From positions 1 through 64,000 of the IMG/VR virus record IMGVR_UViG_3300031730_000001: a stretch of 64,000 bases of DNA, one strand, 5' to 3'. Positions 7,072 through 14,566 of this stretch are shown piece by piece (position 1 is the stretch's first letter; every line of letters begins with the position of its first letter). The position numbers and the translations under genes were made by a program. Below the pieces are notes generated by a model that worked only from the letters and a program-made list of their open reading frames with translations, had not been told where the DNA came from and made no database searches. Source of the stretch: a virus.

Positions 7072-7515
7072 ATGCCGCTGACGTTCCGCGTAACCACCCG
7101 TCACTCCGGCCGGAAGCGCGCCGTCACGGTCAAGGTGTACGACGACCTGGATGACATGCGGACCGCTGCGACCCGGTATGCCCGCCACAACGGCACCAGC
7201 GAACCAGGCAGCTTCGGCGACGCCCACGGCGTCACGCACGCCTTCCAGGTCATGACGATCGGCCCGGACGGCGAGGTGCAATCCTCCTCGGAGGCCGCCG
7301 CCCTGATTCGGTTCTGGCGCCAACGCCTCGGCACTGGCGTCGTCACGCACGAAGTGGCCCATGCAGCTGCGGCGATCTACGAGCAGGACTGGTTGCCGAA
7401 TCACGGGCCGATTCACGAGGGCCTCGCCAACGAAGAAGTGTTCTGCTACCTCGTCGGCGACCTGGCCAGCCGGATCGTCAAGCAGCTCTACCGCCACGGC
7501 ATGTACACCACCTGA
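7072..7515 (+). CDS. HExxH metallopeptidase-like phage protein
   Basis: 147 residues from ATG 7072 (GAGAGG site). A beta-rich first half (FRVTTRHSGRKRAVTVKVYDD) leads into VVTHEVAHAA, with His93, Glu94 and His97 of a zincin HExxH motif. The downstream helix NEEVFCYLVGDL could give the third ligand (Glu). Small zincin-like proteins of this shape occur in actinophages without a known substrate. No signal peptide. A catalytic role is inference from the motif alone. Confidence 0.65.
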   Translation: MPLTFRVTTRHSGRKRAVTVKVYDDLDDMRTAATRYARHNGTSEPGSFGDAHGVTHAFQVMTIGPDGEVQSSSEAAALIRFWRQRLGTGVVTHEVAHAAAAIYEQDWLPNHGPIHEGLANEEVFCYLVGDLASRIVKQLYRHGMYTT

Positions 7516-7548
7516 GCCCGGGGCTGGCCGCTCATCCGAGTCCCGGAC

Positions 7549-7588
7549 GTTCCGTCGCCCGCGCCACCCCTGACGTGGGCGACGGAAC
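7549..7588 (+). terminator. Perfect 12-bp inverted repeat
   Basis: GTTCCGTCGCCC at 7549-7560 and GGGCGACGGAAC at 7577-7588 with a 16-base loop. Located between the metallopeptidase-like gene and the lipoprotein gene. Probably a terminator without a U tract. Confidence 0.65.
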
Positions 7589-7607
7589 AGCCAATCCGAG
7601 GAGCCGC

Positions 7608-7841
7608 ATGCGACGCCCCGTCATCACCGCCCTGTTCGTCGCCGCATGGATGGTCGGGCCGGTCGCCTGTACCCATGACGACCCGGCGCCCGAACCCAGC
7701 ACCACGCGGCCGACCGCGACCAGGACGCCCACCGTGACGCCGAGCCCGTCGCGCACACCGACCGCCCCACCAGCCAGTCCGACAACGGATCCGAGCCCAA
7801 GGGAATCGACGCTGGCGAGTTCGCCAACAGGAGCGTCATAG
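7608..7841 (+). CDS. Putative phage lipoprotein
   Basis: 77 residues from ATG 7608 with GAGGAG 6 bases upstream. Basic start MRR, hydrophobic core ITALFVAAWMVG, then lipobox-like VAC at residues 20-22, giving a lipid-anchored Cys. The mature part is a flexible Thr/Pro/Ser linker (repeated TPT, PSP, PTA). Nothing else folds. Secreted lipoproteins encoded by temperate phages can block superinfection; that role is only a suggestion here. Confidence 0.7.
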   Translation: MRRPVITALFVAAWMVGPVACTHDDPAPEPSTTRPTATRTPTVTPSPSRTPTAPPASPTTDPSPRESTLASSPTGAS

Positions 7842-7853
7842 CGGGAGGCGGCC

Positions 7854-8054
7854 ATGGAGCCGAACGAACCTGACAGCGAAGGCCCGCAGCCGGCCGTGCA
7901 GGAACCCCCGATCACGGTCGACACCGCCCTCGCCAACGCGGCTCGTCTGCTCCACAACGCCGAGTTGGAGACGAACCTGCCGCTGATGGAGCGGCTGGAG
8001 CATCTCGCCGACTCGTGGATCGCCGTCGCCCGCACCCTCGCCGAACGGAACTAA
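7854..8054 (+). CDS. Small hypothetical protein (66 aa)
   Basis: GGGAGG site before ATG 7854. Acidic head, then a helical body (TVDTALANAARLLHNAELE, then MERLEHLADSW). It follows the lipoprotein by 12 bases and is ended by a strong terminator. No family recognised. Confidence 0.6.
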   Translation: MEPNEPDSEGPQPAVQEPPITVDTALANAARLLHNAELETNLPLMERLEHLADSWIAVARTLAERN

Positions 8055-8095
8055 CCAACCCACCCCATACGCCTGCGGCTTGATCACCGCAGGAA

Positions 8096-8126
8096 GGAAG
8101 CCCCGAGTTCCTGGCTCGGGGCTTCC
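8096..8126 (+). terminator. Strong intrinsic terminator
   Basis: GGAAGCCCCGAG at 8096-8107 and CTCGGGGCTTCC at 8115-8126, perfect 12-bp stem with a seven-base loop. Confidence 0.85.
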
Positions 8127-8150
8127 GCACATCCAGGAAGGCCCGCACCC

Positions 8151-8528
8151 ATGACTCCGCCCGACACCGAACCGATGGCCGCCGACGACCTCTGTGAACA
8201 CTCCTGGTCGTACAACAAGCCAGCCCACGCCACGGCCTCGGTCCGGATCTGCTCCCTCTGTCATGCGATCGACGGCGAAGACCTGATGCGGACGCTCAAC
8301 GAGTACGCGCAGGAGTACGCCAAGCTGTACGCCCCGAAGCCTGTCAGTCTCATCTATGGGCACTCCGACGGGCAGACGATCAGCGTCGTGGATCAGGACG
8401 GCGGCATGCCCGAAGGCTCCCGCGAACGGGCCCTACTTCGCGCGCTGCTCATTCACACCCTGCGGGCAGTCGACGAGCGCGACCACCCGCTGCGGCTCGT
8501 CAGCCTCCCCGCGCCGACAGTCGACTGA
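8151..8528 (+). CDS. Hypothetical protein with CxxC near N terminus
   Basis: 125 residues from ATG 8151 (AGGAAGG site). LCEHSW near residue 14 and RICSLCH near residue 33 could form a zinc knuckle. The rest is helical, ending in LIHTLRAVDER. First of three genes up to 9064. Function unknown. Confidence 0.6.
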   Translation: MTPPDTEPMAADDLCEHSWSYNKPAHATASVRICSLCHAIDGEDLMRTLNEYAQEYAKLYAPKPVSLIYGHSDGQTISVVDQDGGMPEGSRERALLRALLIHTLRAVDERDHPLRLVSLPAPTVD

Positions 8529-8542
8529 GGGCGCGGGAACCT

Positions 8543-8899
8543 GTGGGTACCAACTACTACGTCAACACGCCGTCGTGCCCCAACGCCTGCGAGCACTGTG
8601 CGGAGTCGGAGCGCATCCACCTCGGCAAGTCGTCGGTGGGCTGGCGGTTCCTGTTCTACGCCGAGCCCGACTGGCCGCGCGACGAGGCCTTCGCGCACTG
8701 GGTGCGGCGCGCACTTTCCGGGCCGATCGTCGACGAGTACGGCGAAGAGATCACGCTCGCCGGACTGCTCGACCTGGCGCACGCCAAGGCCGACGGCATC
8801 GACCACCTCAACCGGCCACCCGGACGCGAGTACGGCATGGTGACCGTGAACGACTTCACATCCTGCGGCCACGACTTCAACGACCGCGAATTCAGCTAG
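8543..8899 (+). CDS. MGTNYY-type zinc protein
   Basis: 118 residues from GTG 8543. The opening MGTNYYVNTPSC, two CxxC-like pairs (CPNACEHC), then HLGKSSVGWRFLFYAE match a protein family common in phages, plasmids and bacteria whose N-terminal zinc knuckle is followed by IGKSS-x-GW. Its function is not known. The C-terminal half has the family's G-EYGMV ending in a Cys/His pair. Confidence 0.75.
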   Translation: MGTNYYVNTPSCPNACEHCAESERIHLGKSSVGWRFLFYAEPDWPRDEAFAHWVRRALSGPIVDEYGEEITLAGLLDLAHAKADGIDHLNRPPGREYGMVTVNDFTSCGHDFNDREFS

Positions 8900-8908
8900 G
8901 GAGACGAA

Positions 8909-9064
8909 GTGACGAGCGACCAGCGGATCAAGGTCTACGCTAGGCAGCGTGGACAAGACCCCTACGGCCAGGTCACGCTGACGGCCAAGCAGGCTCGGCG
9001 TTACGTGAAGAAGTGGCATCGCGAGTTCCCGGACCGGGCCTTCTTGAGCGCGGCGGTCAGCTAG
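8909..9064 (+). CDS. Small basic protein (51 aa)
   Basis: GTG 8909 follows AGGGAGACGA. Sequence features: KVYARQRGQDPYGQVTLT then TAKQARRYVKKWHRE, a short beta-then-helix protein with basic residues. Its TAG stop overlaps head-on (CTAG) with the stop of the minus-strand gene at 9061. Small proteins with this Q-RG-DPYGQVTLT pattern are frequent in Streptomyces phages; function unknown. Confidence 0.65.
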   Translation: MTSDQRIKVYARQRGQDPYGQVTLTAKQARRYVKKWHREFPDRAFLSAAVS

Positions 9065-9558
9065 CCGAGCGCCGCCGCGAACTCCCCGGCTTTCGCCTCA
9101 GCCGCCGTCACCGTGATCTGGCCCCGGTGGCTCACCTCGACCCGGTAGAACTTCGAGCCGCCCGGAACATCCGGTACCCGCACCGGGAACACGCACGCCG
9201 CCGACTTCGGCTTGCCCGTACCCAGCGCGCCGGTCGCCACAACCTTCCCCGCCGAGTCGTACACCGTCACGGACGCACCCGCTGCGAGGTCCTCGTAGCC
9301 GCTGTAGCCGGTGCAGTCCTCGGACGTGTCACCCGACGGGATGTTGTCCCCGGTCAACGTCATCGAGCCGGTGAGCGTGAACGACTTCGGCGTGCTCGAC
9401 CCACCGCCCGACAGACCCCACACGAGACCGACAGCGCTGGCTCCCACAGCGAGGCCAGCCAAGGCGGCAACGAGCGGATGCGGCCAGCGTCTTGGCCGGG
9501 CCGCCGGAGTCTCGGGCAGCGGCGGGACAGCGGGCTCTTCCCTCAGTTCGTCAGACAT
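9061..9558 (-). CDS. Membrane-anchored exported protein
   Basis: 165 residues. ATG 9558 (MSDELREE) is chosen because further upstream the frame is low-complexity shadow of intergenic DNA. A cytosolic Pro/Arg head, one transmembrane helix (LVAALAGLAVGASAVGLVWG) and then an extracytoplasmic beta-rich domain with two Cys (DCTGYSGYEDL, SAACVFPV) that could form a disulfide, closing with a conserved-looking FYRVEVSHRGQITVT. This architecture is common among actinobacterial surface proteins. The lone minus-strand position marks it as accessory cargo, perhaps expressed in the lysogen. Confidence 0.75.
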   Translation of the reverse strand: MSDELREEPAVPPLPETPAARPRRWPHPLVAALAGLAVGASAVGLVWGLSGGGSSTPKSFTLTGSMTLTGDNIPSGDTSEDCTGYSGYEDLAAGASVTVYDSAGKVVATGALGTGKPKSAACVFPVRVPDVPGGSKFYRVEVSHRGQITVTAAEAKAGEFAAALG

Positions 9559-9736
9559 GCCGCGAATCATGACAGCGGCCAACCCGTCTGCATGCAGCCG
9601 TGCGCGGATCGTGACCGGCGACCGGCCTGCCGAACTCCGCCGCATCCGACCGCACCAGCGCCGCGCCCAGCCCCCCTCTCCCGCGCGGACCTCCTCAACG
9701 TCACCGAGCTGACCAAGTTCGAACCCTGGAGCCCCC

Positions 9737-9856
9737 GTGCCCGAACAGCACACCCTCGTGATCACCGTCGAAGCGTCCGGCGAAGTCACCCCCGCCAACC
9801 CCCAGCATCACTCGGGGTGCAAGCGGACTGACCCTGATGACGGGGTGGGCCCGTGA
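9737..9856 (+). CDS. Very small ORF (39 aa) coupled to 9853 gene
   Basis: GTG 9737 to TGA 9854-9856, sharing GTGA with the next start. It begins VPEQHTLVITVEASGEVTPA, plausible as a short beta strand segment. No strong ribosome site. It may be a leader peptide gene or a real small protein. Confidence 0.4.
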   Translation: MPEQHTLVITVEASGEVTPANPQHHSGCKRTDPDDGVGP

Positions 9857-10422
9857 CGACCTTCACCGACGACTTCAACCGGGCCAACGGCGCCCCGGGA
9901 GCCAACTGGGTAGACGCAACCGGCCTCTGGACGATCGTCTCCAACCAGCTCTCATCAGGGACCGCGGGCGGCACGATCGTCATCCGCGCCGCCACCGCGA
10001 TGGCCACCAACGACAACTCGGCGCAGGTGACGATCGCCTCCACCGGGGCCGTCTCCCACGGCGTGTGGTGCCGCGGCAACACCGGCTTCACGCAGGGCTA
10101 CCTGTGGCGCAACGACGGCACCTCGTGGGTGCTCTTCTCGAACGTCGGCGGCAGCTTCACCAGCCTCGGCAGCTACGCCGCAGCAGCCGTCGCCGGCGAC
10201 GTAGTGAAAGTCCAGGCTGTCGGATCGACGATCCAGGGCTTCGTCAACGGGATCTCGCGCGTCTCCGTCGCCAACACGGCCGTGGCAACCGGCACCAGTG
10301 TCGGTATCCGGGCCGAATCCACCAACCTCCTCAGATTCGACGACTTCACCGCCGCGGACGTGTCCGCCGGCACCGCCACCAAGACCCCCAGCACGCTCAG
10401 CCAATACGGCAGCTACTTCTAG
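9853..10422 (+). CDS. LamG/jelly-roll-like structural protein
   Basis: 189 residues from GTG 9853. It starts FTDDFNRANGAPGANW and continues through alternating beta strands with a VWCRGNTGF segment and an NGISRVSV hairpin, ending in RFDDFTAAD. This is the pattern of concanavalin/LamG-like domains seen in phage fibres and in cell-surface proteins. Probably a carbohydrate-binding decoration or fibre component. It precedes two further structural-looking genes upstream of the terminase, an uncommon place for such proteins. Confidence 0.6.
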   Translation: MTTFTDDFNRANGAPGANWVDATGLWTIVSNQLSSGTAGGTIVIRAATAMATNDNSAQVTIASTGAVSHGVWCRGNTGFTQGYLWRNDGTSWVLFSNVGGSFTSLGSYAAAAVAGDVVKVQAVGSTIQGFVNGISRVSVANTAVATGTSVGIRAESTNLLRFDDFTAADVSAGTATKTPSTLSQYGSYF

Positions 10423-10433
10423 AAGGGACCGCA

Positions 10434-10901
10434 ATGGCCCGCTACAACGCGCAGGTGACGTCCGCGGCGGCGCTCGCCGTCGACACGGCCTTCGCCGCTC
10501 TCGTGCCCGCCGCGGCCGTCGCCTGCAAGCTGCGGCGAGTCACCCTCGGTATCTCCGTCGCGTCCGGCTCGATCACCTCACAGCAGGTCGTGGTGGCCAT
10601 CAACCGCGGCACCGCCCGCGGCACCGCCACTACTACCGTCGCCGGGCAGCGGCTCGATCCCCGCTCCGCGGCGTCCGGCATCACCGGCATGGACACGGTC
10701 TGGTCCGCCGCCCCCACGCTCGCTGCCGCGGACGCCTTCCGGGTCGCGTTCAACAGCCAGAGCGGCGTCGACCTGCCGTGGGAACTGATGGAGGAGTTCC
10801 TCTCCGACGTCGGCACCGCCAACCCGCTCGTCTTCGTCAACCGGGTCACCGCGCTGCCCGCGAACCACTCCCTGGTCCTGGCCGTCGAGTACGAGGAGTA
10901 G
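10434..10901 (+). CDS. Putative virion decoration/fibre protein
   Basis: 155 residues from ATG 10434 with AAGGGACC upstream. Begins MARYNAQVTSAAAL; the middle (CKLRRVTLGISVASG, then INRGTARGTATTTVAGQRL) and the end resemble small beta-sandwich proteins found near tail-fibre genes in diverse phages. Exact family not recognised. Grouped with the 9853 and 10909 genes. Confidence 0.5.
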   Translation: MARYNAQVTSAAALAVDTAFAALVPAAAVACKLRRVTLGISVASGSITSQQVVVAINRGTARGTATTTVAGQRLDPRSAASGITGMDTVWSAAPTLAAADAFRVAFNSQSGVDLPWELMEEFLSDVGTANPLVFVNRVTALPANHSLVLAVEYEE

Positions 10902-10908
10902 ATAACCC

Positions 10909-11889
10909 ATGTCGCGGCGGTGGCGCGGCCCTTATGTCCGCCGCGGCAGATTCCTGTACGCCCCTCCAGCCCAGCAGACGGCCCAGGTGCCGCCCTGGGC
11001 TCCAGCCTTCGTCGAGGGGCAACGCCCCCGGGCTCTGTGGCTCCGGCGAGGCCCCCTCTTCCCCACACCGCCCCCGCCAGCCGCCCCGGCTACGCCGGCC
11101 GCCGTCCCCGGCTTCATCCGGCGCGTAACGGTCCGGCTGGTCCAAGTCCGGCGCCGGGGCGAGTTCACCTGGACCCCGCCTCAGGCAGCAGCACCCGCCG
11201 CCCCGCCCTGGACACCCGGTACGGTCTCCCGGAGCCGCCTGCGTCCCGCAGGCGGACGCCGCGGCACGTTCCTGCCCGCGCCGCCCGCCGGCACGGCCCC
11301 GGTGCCCGGATACCTGTCCGCACGTCGCCCACGCCCCCCGCGCGGGCGACGCAGCGACTACTTCACCCCCACACCCGCCCCAACCGGTCCGGCACCGCTC
11401 GTGCAGGCGCCGTACAAGCAGCCGGCACGCCGCATGATCCCAGCACGCCGTGGCGTGTTCGCGAGGATCGCGCCCGCTGGCGTAGCGCCTACCGCACCCG
11501 CATGGGTGCCCGCGTGGCTGTCGCGGCGGGCAACCCGCGTGGCGGCTGTACGACGGGGCCGGATAGCCGCCCCCGCGCTTCAGCAGGCACAGGCGGCGGC
11601 GTGGCCCGTGCCGATCATCCAGCCGCGTCGGCGGCGCCTGCTGCCCATCCGCGGCGGGGGATTCACCACCACCGCACCGGCCGCTCATGCAGGGCCGCCG
11701 GTCATCGACGACATCACCGTCACCGTCGGCGCGCCCTACAGCCAGTGGGCTGTCGGCGCGCCCACCGGTACGCCCTACGCGGATTCGGCGCCACACGGCA
11801 GCGGGTGGACGATCGCCGAGCCCACCAGTACGCCGTACACGCCCCAGACGCCGCACGGGACCGGATGGGAGGTGGCCATACCGTGGTGA
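10909..11889 (+). CDS. Arg/Pro-rich repeat protein
   Basis: 326 residues, strongly basic. The first 250 residues consist of about six degenerate units of 35-45 residues, each an Arg-rich element (RRRGEFTW, GRRGTFLPA, GRRSDYFTP, ARRGVFARI, RRGRIAAPA) followed by a Pro/Ala linker. The last 55 residues hold two copies of a P-x-GTPY / HGSGW-type repeat (GTPYADSAPHGSGW and STPYTPQTPHGTGW). No signal peptide. A nucleic-acid- or capsid-interacting virion protein is possible; nothing is demonstrated. Confidence 0.65.
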   Translation: MSRRWRGPYVRRGRFLYAPPAQQTAQVPPWAPAFVEGQRPRALWLRRGPLFPTPPPPAAPATPAAVPGFIRRVTVRLVQVRRRGEFTWTPPQAAAPAAPPWTPGTVSRSRLRPAGGRRGTFLPAPPAGTAPVPGYLSARRPRPPRGRRSDYFTPTPAPTGPAPLVQAPYKQPARRMIPARRGVFARIAPAGVAPTAPAWVPAWLSRRATRVAAVRRGRIAAPALQQAQAAAWPVPIIQPRRRRLLPIRGGGFTTTAPAAHAGPPVIDDITVTVGAPYSQWAVGAPTGTPYADSAPHGSGWTIAEPTSTPYTPQTPHGTGWEVAIPW

Positions 11890-12182
11890 TCCCCGCCACC
11901 ACCACCGAGTTCATCCACGTCGCCGTCACCCCGCCCGCCGGAGTCGACATCACCGGCACCCCGCCGAAGCTCGCCTTCCTGCCCGTCGGCAACCGCAGCA
12001 ACCCGGCCGTCGCCGACTGGCACACCGGAACGTGGGGCAGCGGACCGGAAGCCCTGCTCCTTGTCGGCCCCGACGGCGGGGCCATCACGCTCACCCCAGG
12101 CGACTACCGCGTCTACGTATCCTTCGACCCGCCCGGCTCCGAGAACATCGTGCGGCTGTCCGGGTACCTCGGCATTACCTGA
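11886..12182 (+). CDS. Putative structural protein (98 aa)
   Basis: GTG 11886 overlaps the previous stop (GTG 11883 is an alternative). Beta-rich throughout: EFIHVAVTPPAG, PKLAFLPVG, DYRVYVSFDPPG, RLSGYLGI. It has the size and strand pattern of a small virion or baseplate domain. It continues the 9853-12182 group. Confidence 0.5.
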   Translation: MIPATTTEFIHVAVTPPAGVDITGTPPKLAFLPVGNRSNPAVADWHTGTWGSGPEALLLVGPDGGAITLTPGDYRVYVSFDPPGSENIVRLSGYLGIT

Positions 12183-12193
12183 GGAGCGGTGGC

Positions 12194-12364
12194 GTGACAG
12201 ATCTACACGTCGTACCCATCGGCAACCTCATTGAGCACGACACCGGCGTCGACAGCTCCTGCGTCTGCATGCCGACGGACACGCCCGTCGAGCAGGAAGA
12301 CGGAACGATCCGCTGGCTCGCCGTCCACCACAGCCTCGACGGCCGTGAGCTGGAGGCGACGTGA
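12194..12364 (+). CDS. Conserved small phage protein (56 aa)
   Basis: GTG 12194 behind GAGGAG. Reads VTDLHVVPIGNLIEHD then SCVCMPTDTPVE and WLAVHHSLDGREL; this HVVP / IEHD / HHSLDGRE pattern recurs in Streptomyces phages. Function unknown. Overlaps the next gene by GTGA. Confidence 0.65.
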   Translation: MTDLHVVPIGNLIEHDTGVDSSCVCMPTDTPVEQEDGTIRWLAVHHSLDGRELEAT

Positions 12365-12594
12365 AGAAGCACAAGGCACCCAACCGGCAGCCGCGCGGGG
12401 CACGCGCCACACTGCCCAAACCGATGTACCCGCCAGCGCCGCCGTGCGGACCCAACCCGTATCCCGAAGTCAGCAGCGACCCGTGGTGGGCGCACAACTG
12501 CCACGCCTGCGCCTGCTGGCATCAGTACGACGAATGCCCGTGCGACCTCGCCGCGCACGTGCCCTCGCATCCAGCGGCCGACTGTCCCTGCTGA
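12361..12594 (+). CDS. Cys/Pro-rich small protein
   Basis: 77 residues from GTG 12361. Basic head (KKHKAPNRQPRG), then a Cys-rich tail (CHACACWHQYDECPC and a final CPC) that could bind metal. No family recognised. Confidence 0.55.
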   Translation: MKKHKAPNRQPRGARATLPKPMYPPAPPCGPNPYPEVSSDPWWAHNCHACACWHQYDECPCDLAAHVPSHPAADCPC

Positions 12595-12614
12595 ACAGAG
12601 CGAGGGAGGCAGGT

Positions 12615-12848
12615 GTGGTCGACGACCGAGCAAGGGGCAAGCTGCAACTCCGCACCGCCCCGAGCTCGACAGGCTGGTACCGACTGCGCAGCGAGTGCCG
12701 CACCGCCCTGGAGTACTGGCTTCGCTACGCCATCGGAGAGCCACGCGACTTCGCCTACTGCACCCCGCGACGCATCGCGTGCAGCCTCCTCGGATGGCAC
12801 AACACCACCTGCGTCGGACGGCCAGCGCCACATCCGCGGAGCTGGTGA
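12615..12848 (+). CDS. Hypothetical protein before HNH gene
   Basis: 77 residues from GTG 12615, with GAGGGAGG 5 bases upstream. A basic protein with the patch ECRTALEYWLRYAIGEPRDFAYCTP and several Cys. No family recognised. The HNH gene starts 2 bases after its stop, so they are probably cotranscribed. Confidence 0.55.
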   Translation: MVDDRARGKLQLRTAPSSTGWYRLRSECRTALEYWLRYAIGEPRDFAYCTPRRIACSLLGWHNTTCVGRPAPHPRSW

Positions 12849-12850
12849 GC

Positions 12851-13243
12851 ATGCCCAGACGGACAGGGTGGCGCGTCTGCTCGACACCCGGCTGCCCCGA
12901 GTTCAGCCAAGGCGGGAAGTGCGACGACCACCGGCGCGAGGCAGAGCAGCGGCGCGGCACCGCACGGCAACGCGGGTACGGCAAGCAGCACGAGCAGCGC
13001 TTCCGGCCTGGTGTCCTCACACGCAACCCAGCCTGCGTCTGCACAGACGAGACACACGGACATGGCACACCATGCGCCGAGCGATCCGTACACGCTGACC
13101 ACTGGCCACTCAGCCGGCGCCAACTCGTCGAGCAAGGGCTCGACCCCGACGACCCGAAGCACGGGCGCGGACTGTGCGGGCCATGCCACTCCAAAGAGAC
13201 GGCAGCCAACCCGGAGCAGCAAGGCGGATGGGCGCGACAGTGA
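12851..13243 (+). CDS. HNH endonuclease (terminase-associated type)
   Basis: 130 residues. An N-terminal Cys knuckle (CSTPGCPEF, CDDH) precedes a basic helix (RGYGKQHEQRFRP), then the HNH core: CVCTDE, ADHWPLSRR with the catalytic His, and LCGPCHSKET closing the beta-beta-alpha metal finger. HNH proteins of this size beside terS/terL often assist cos cleavage with the terminase. Here a second nuclease gene lies between it and terS. Confidence 0.85.
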   Translation: MPRRTGWRVCSTPGCPEFSQGGKCDDHRREAEQRRGTARQRGYGKQHEQRFRPGVLTRNPACVCTDETHGHGTPCAERSVHADHWPLSRRQLVEQGLDPDDPKHGRGLCGPCHSKETAANPEQQGGWARQ

Positions 13244-13271
13244 GGCCCGACCAGCAGAAGGGTGGACGGTT

Positions 13272-13592
13272 GTGAGCGCGGACGGCAGCGGCACGCACAC
13301 AGTGCAGCTCGGCAGTGACGGCATGCATCACTCGCTCATCGTCGACGGCATCGACCTGTCGCGAGGCATGAGGTCGGCTCAACTGACGCTGGCATCGGGC
13401 ATGATGCCCACGCTCGTCCTCGACCCGATCATCTTCAACCTCGACGGCACCGACCTGGGTGACGCCCGCGTTGTGGTGGCAGACCAGGCAGCCGCAGCGC
13501 TCGTCGCGCTCGGATGGGCGCCGCCGGCGGAACAGCCTGTCGAGGTGAGTGCTGAGCGGAAGCGCGACCAGCCTGACCGTGACGGACGGTGA
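13272..13592 (+). CDS. Hypothetical protein (106 aa)
   Basis: GTG 13272 after AAGGGTGGA. Beta-rich front half (GTHTVQLGSDGMHHSLIVDGIDLS) and the conserved-looking PTLVLDPII, as in small phage proteins of unknown role that pair with head genes. Hydrophilic tail. Followed by 180 bases of regulatory DNA. Confidence 0.55.
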   Translation: MSADGSGTHTVQLGSDGMHHSLIVDGIDLSRGMRSAQLTLASGMMPTLVLDPIIFNLDGTDLGDARVVVADQAAAALVALGWAPPAEQPVEVSAERKRDQPDRDGR

Positions 13593-13694
13593 CCAGACCC
13601 CAGGGGAGGGACCGCGATCGCCGTCGCGATCCGGACCGCCGGGGAGGGCTAGCTGCACCTCGGCAAATTCAAAACTTCCGAAGATCAACTTCCC

Positions 13695-13726
13695 CTTGAT
13701 CATTAGTCACAATGTGTGACTAGGAT
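13695..13726 (+). promoter_or_regulatory. Operator-like palindrome in candidate promoter
   Basis: Perfect inverted repeat TAGTCACA (13704-13711) and TGTGACTA (13715-13722) with ATG between, followed by TAGGAT (13721-13726), a good -10. TTGATC at 13696-13701 could be a -35 with a long 19-bp spacer. CTTGATCATTAGTCA (13695-13709) matches 14 of 15 bases at 48054-48068, upstream of an XRE repressor. Confidence 0.6.
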
Positions 13727-13772
13727 GCGCCCCGTTCGGGAACATCAGGCACCTCTGGAACGTTGAACAGAT

Positions 13773-14465
13773 GTGACCAACTCCCGTCTCTGCCCCGGCT
13801 GTCGGCAGCCATTCCCTGTCAGCGCGCGCGAGGGGAATCCCCGCGTTTGGTGCAGCGGCTCGTGTCGCCGGTGGGCGGGTCTGCATCCCGGTGAGGTGCG
13901 GCCCGCGCAACGAGCGTGCATCGGATGTGCGGTCGACATCTCAACCAGGCCAATGCAGGCAAAGTGGTGTTCGAAGCGATGTTTCGAGACCGTCAAGGGG
14001 ACGCGGAGAAGCGGGCCTCTCGCGCTGGCGACCTGCGCTCTCGAAGAGTGCGGCACTTCCTTTCAGCCCAGGCGGGAGGGGCAGCGCTGCTGCTCGGAGA
14101 AGCATGGCAAGCTTCTGTACAACCGGGAGTCGCGGGCGGACGGTCGCCAGAAGTCATCGGTGTGGAACGACAAGCGCCGTGACAACTACCACCGCCGTCG
14201 GGCCTTGAAGAAGGCCACGTCGACTGGCGAACCGGTGTTGTTTGCGGAGATAGCGGAGCGGGACCGCTGGCGTTGCTCTCTCTGCAAGAAGGCCGTGGAT
14301 CCGTTGGTGAAGTGGCCGGACCCGAAAAGTCCGAGCCTTGACCACGTGGTGCCGCTCTCAAGGGGCGGCGCGCACGATCCATCGAACGTCGCCTTGGCGC
14401 ACCTGGGGTGCAACACGGCGAAGAACAATCGCGGTGGCGGCGAGCAGTTGATGCTGATCGGCTGA
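13773..14465 (+). CDS. HNH homing-type endonuclease
   Basis: 230 residues from GTG 13773. Three successive Cys knuckles (CPGCRQPF, CIGCAVDI with CSKRC, CALEECG with CCSEKH) precede a C-terminal HNH domain: CSLCKKAVDP, SLDHVVPLSRGG with the catalytic His, and HLGCNTAKNNR. Multi-knuckle HNH proteins of this build are common mobile endonucleases in actinophages. It lies between the terminase-associated HNH gene and terS, behind its own palindrome-containing promoter, which supports its being an independent insertion. Confidence 0.8.
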   Translation: MTNSRLCPGCRQPFPVSAREGNPRVWCSGSCRRWAGLHPGEVRPAQRACIGCAVDISTRPMQAKWCSKRCFETVKGTRRSGPLALATCALEECGTSFQPRREGQRCCSEKHGKLLYNRESRADGRQKSSVWNDKRRDNYHRRRALKKATSTGEPVLFAEIAERDRWRCSLCKKAVDPLVKWPDPKSPSLDHVVPLSRGGAHDPSNVALAHLGCNTAKNNRGGGEQLMLIG

Positions 14466-14566
14466 ACGCCGCCCACTGTCTGACGGCGGCACGGAAGAGC
14501 GGCTAGCGACCGGCTGGCGGCAGGAGACGCAGCCTGCCCGTGCCACCGCCTGTAGTACGGCCCAGA

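Noticed and set aside
7608-7841. Secreted enzyme reading of the lipoprotein gene
   Set aside because: Beyond the lipobox the protein is only a Thr/Pro linker, so no enzymatic function is proposed.
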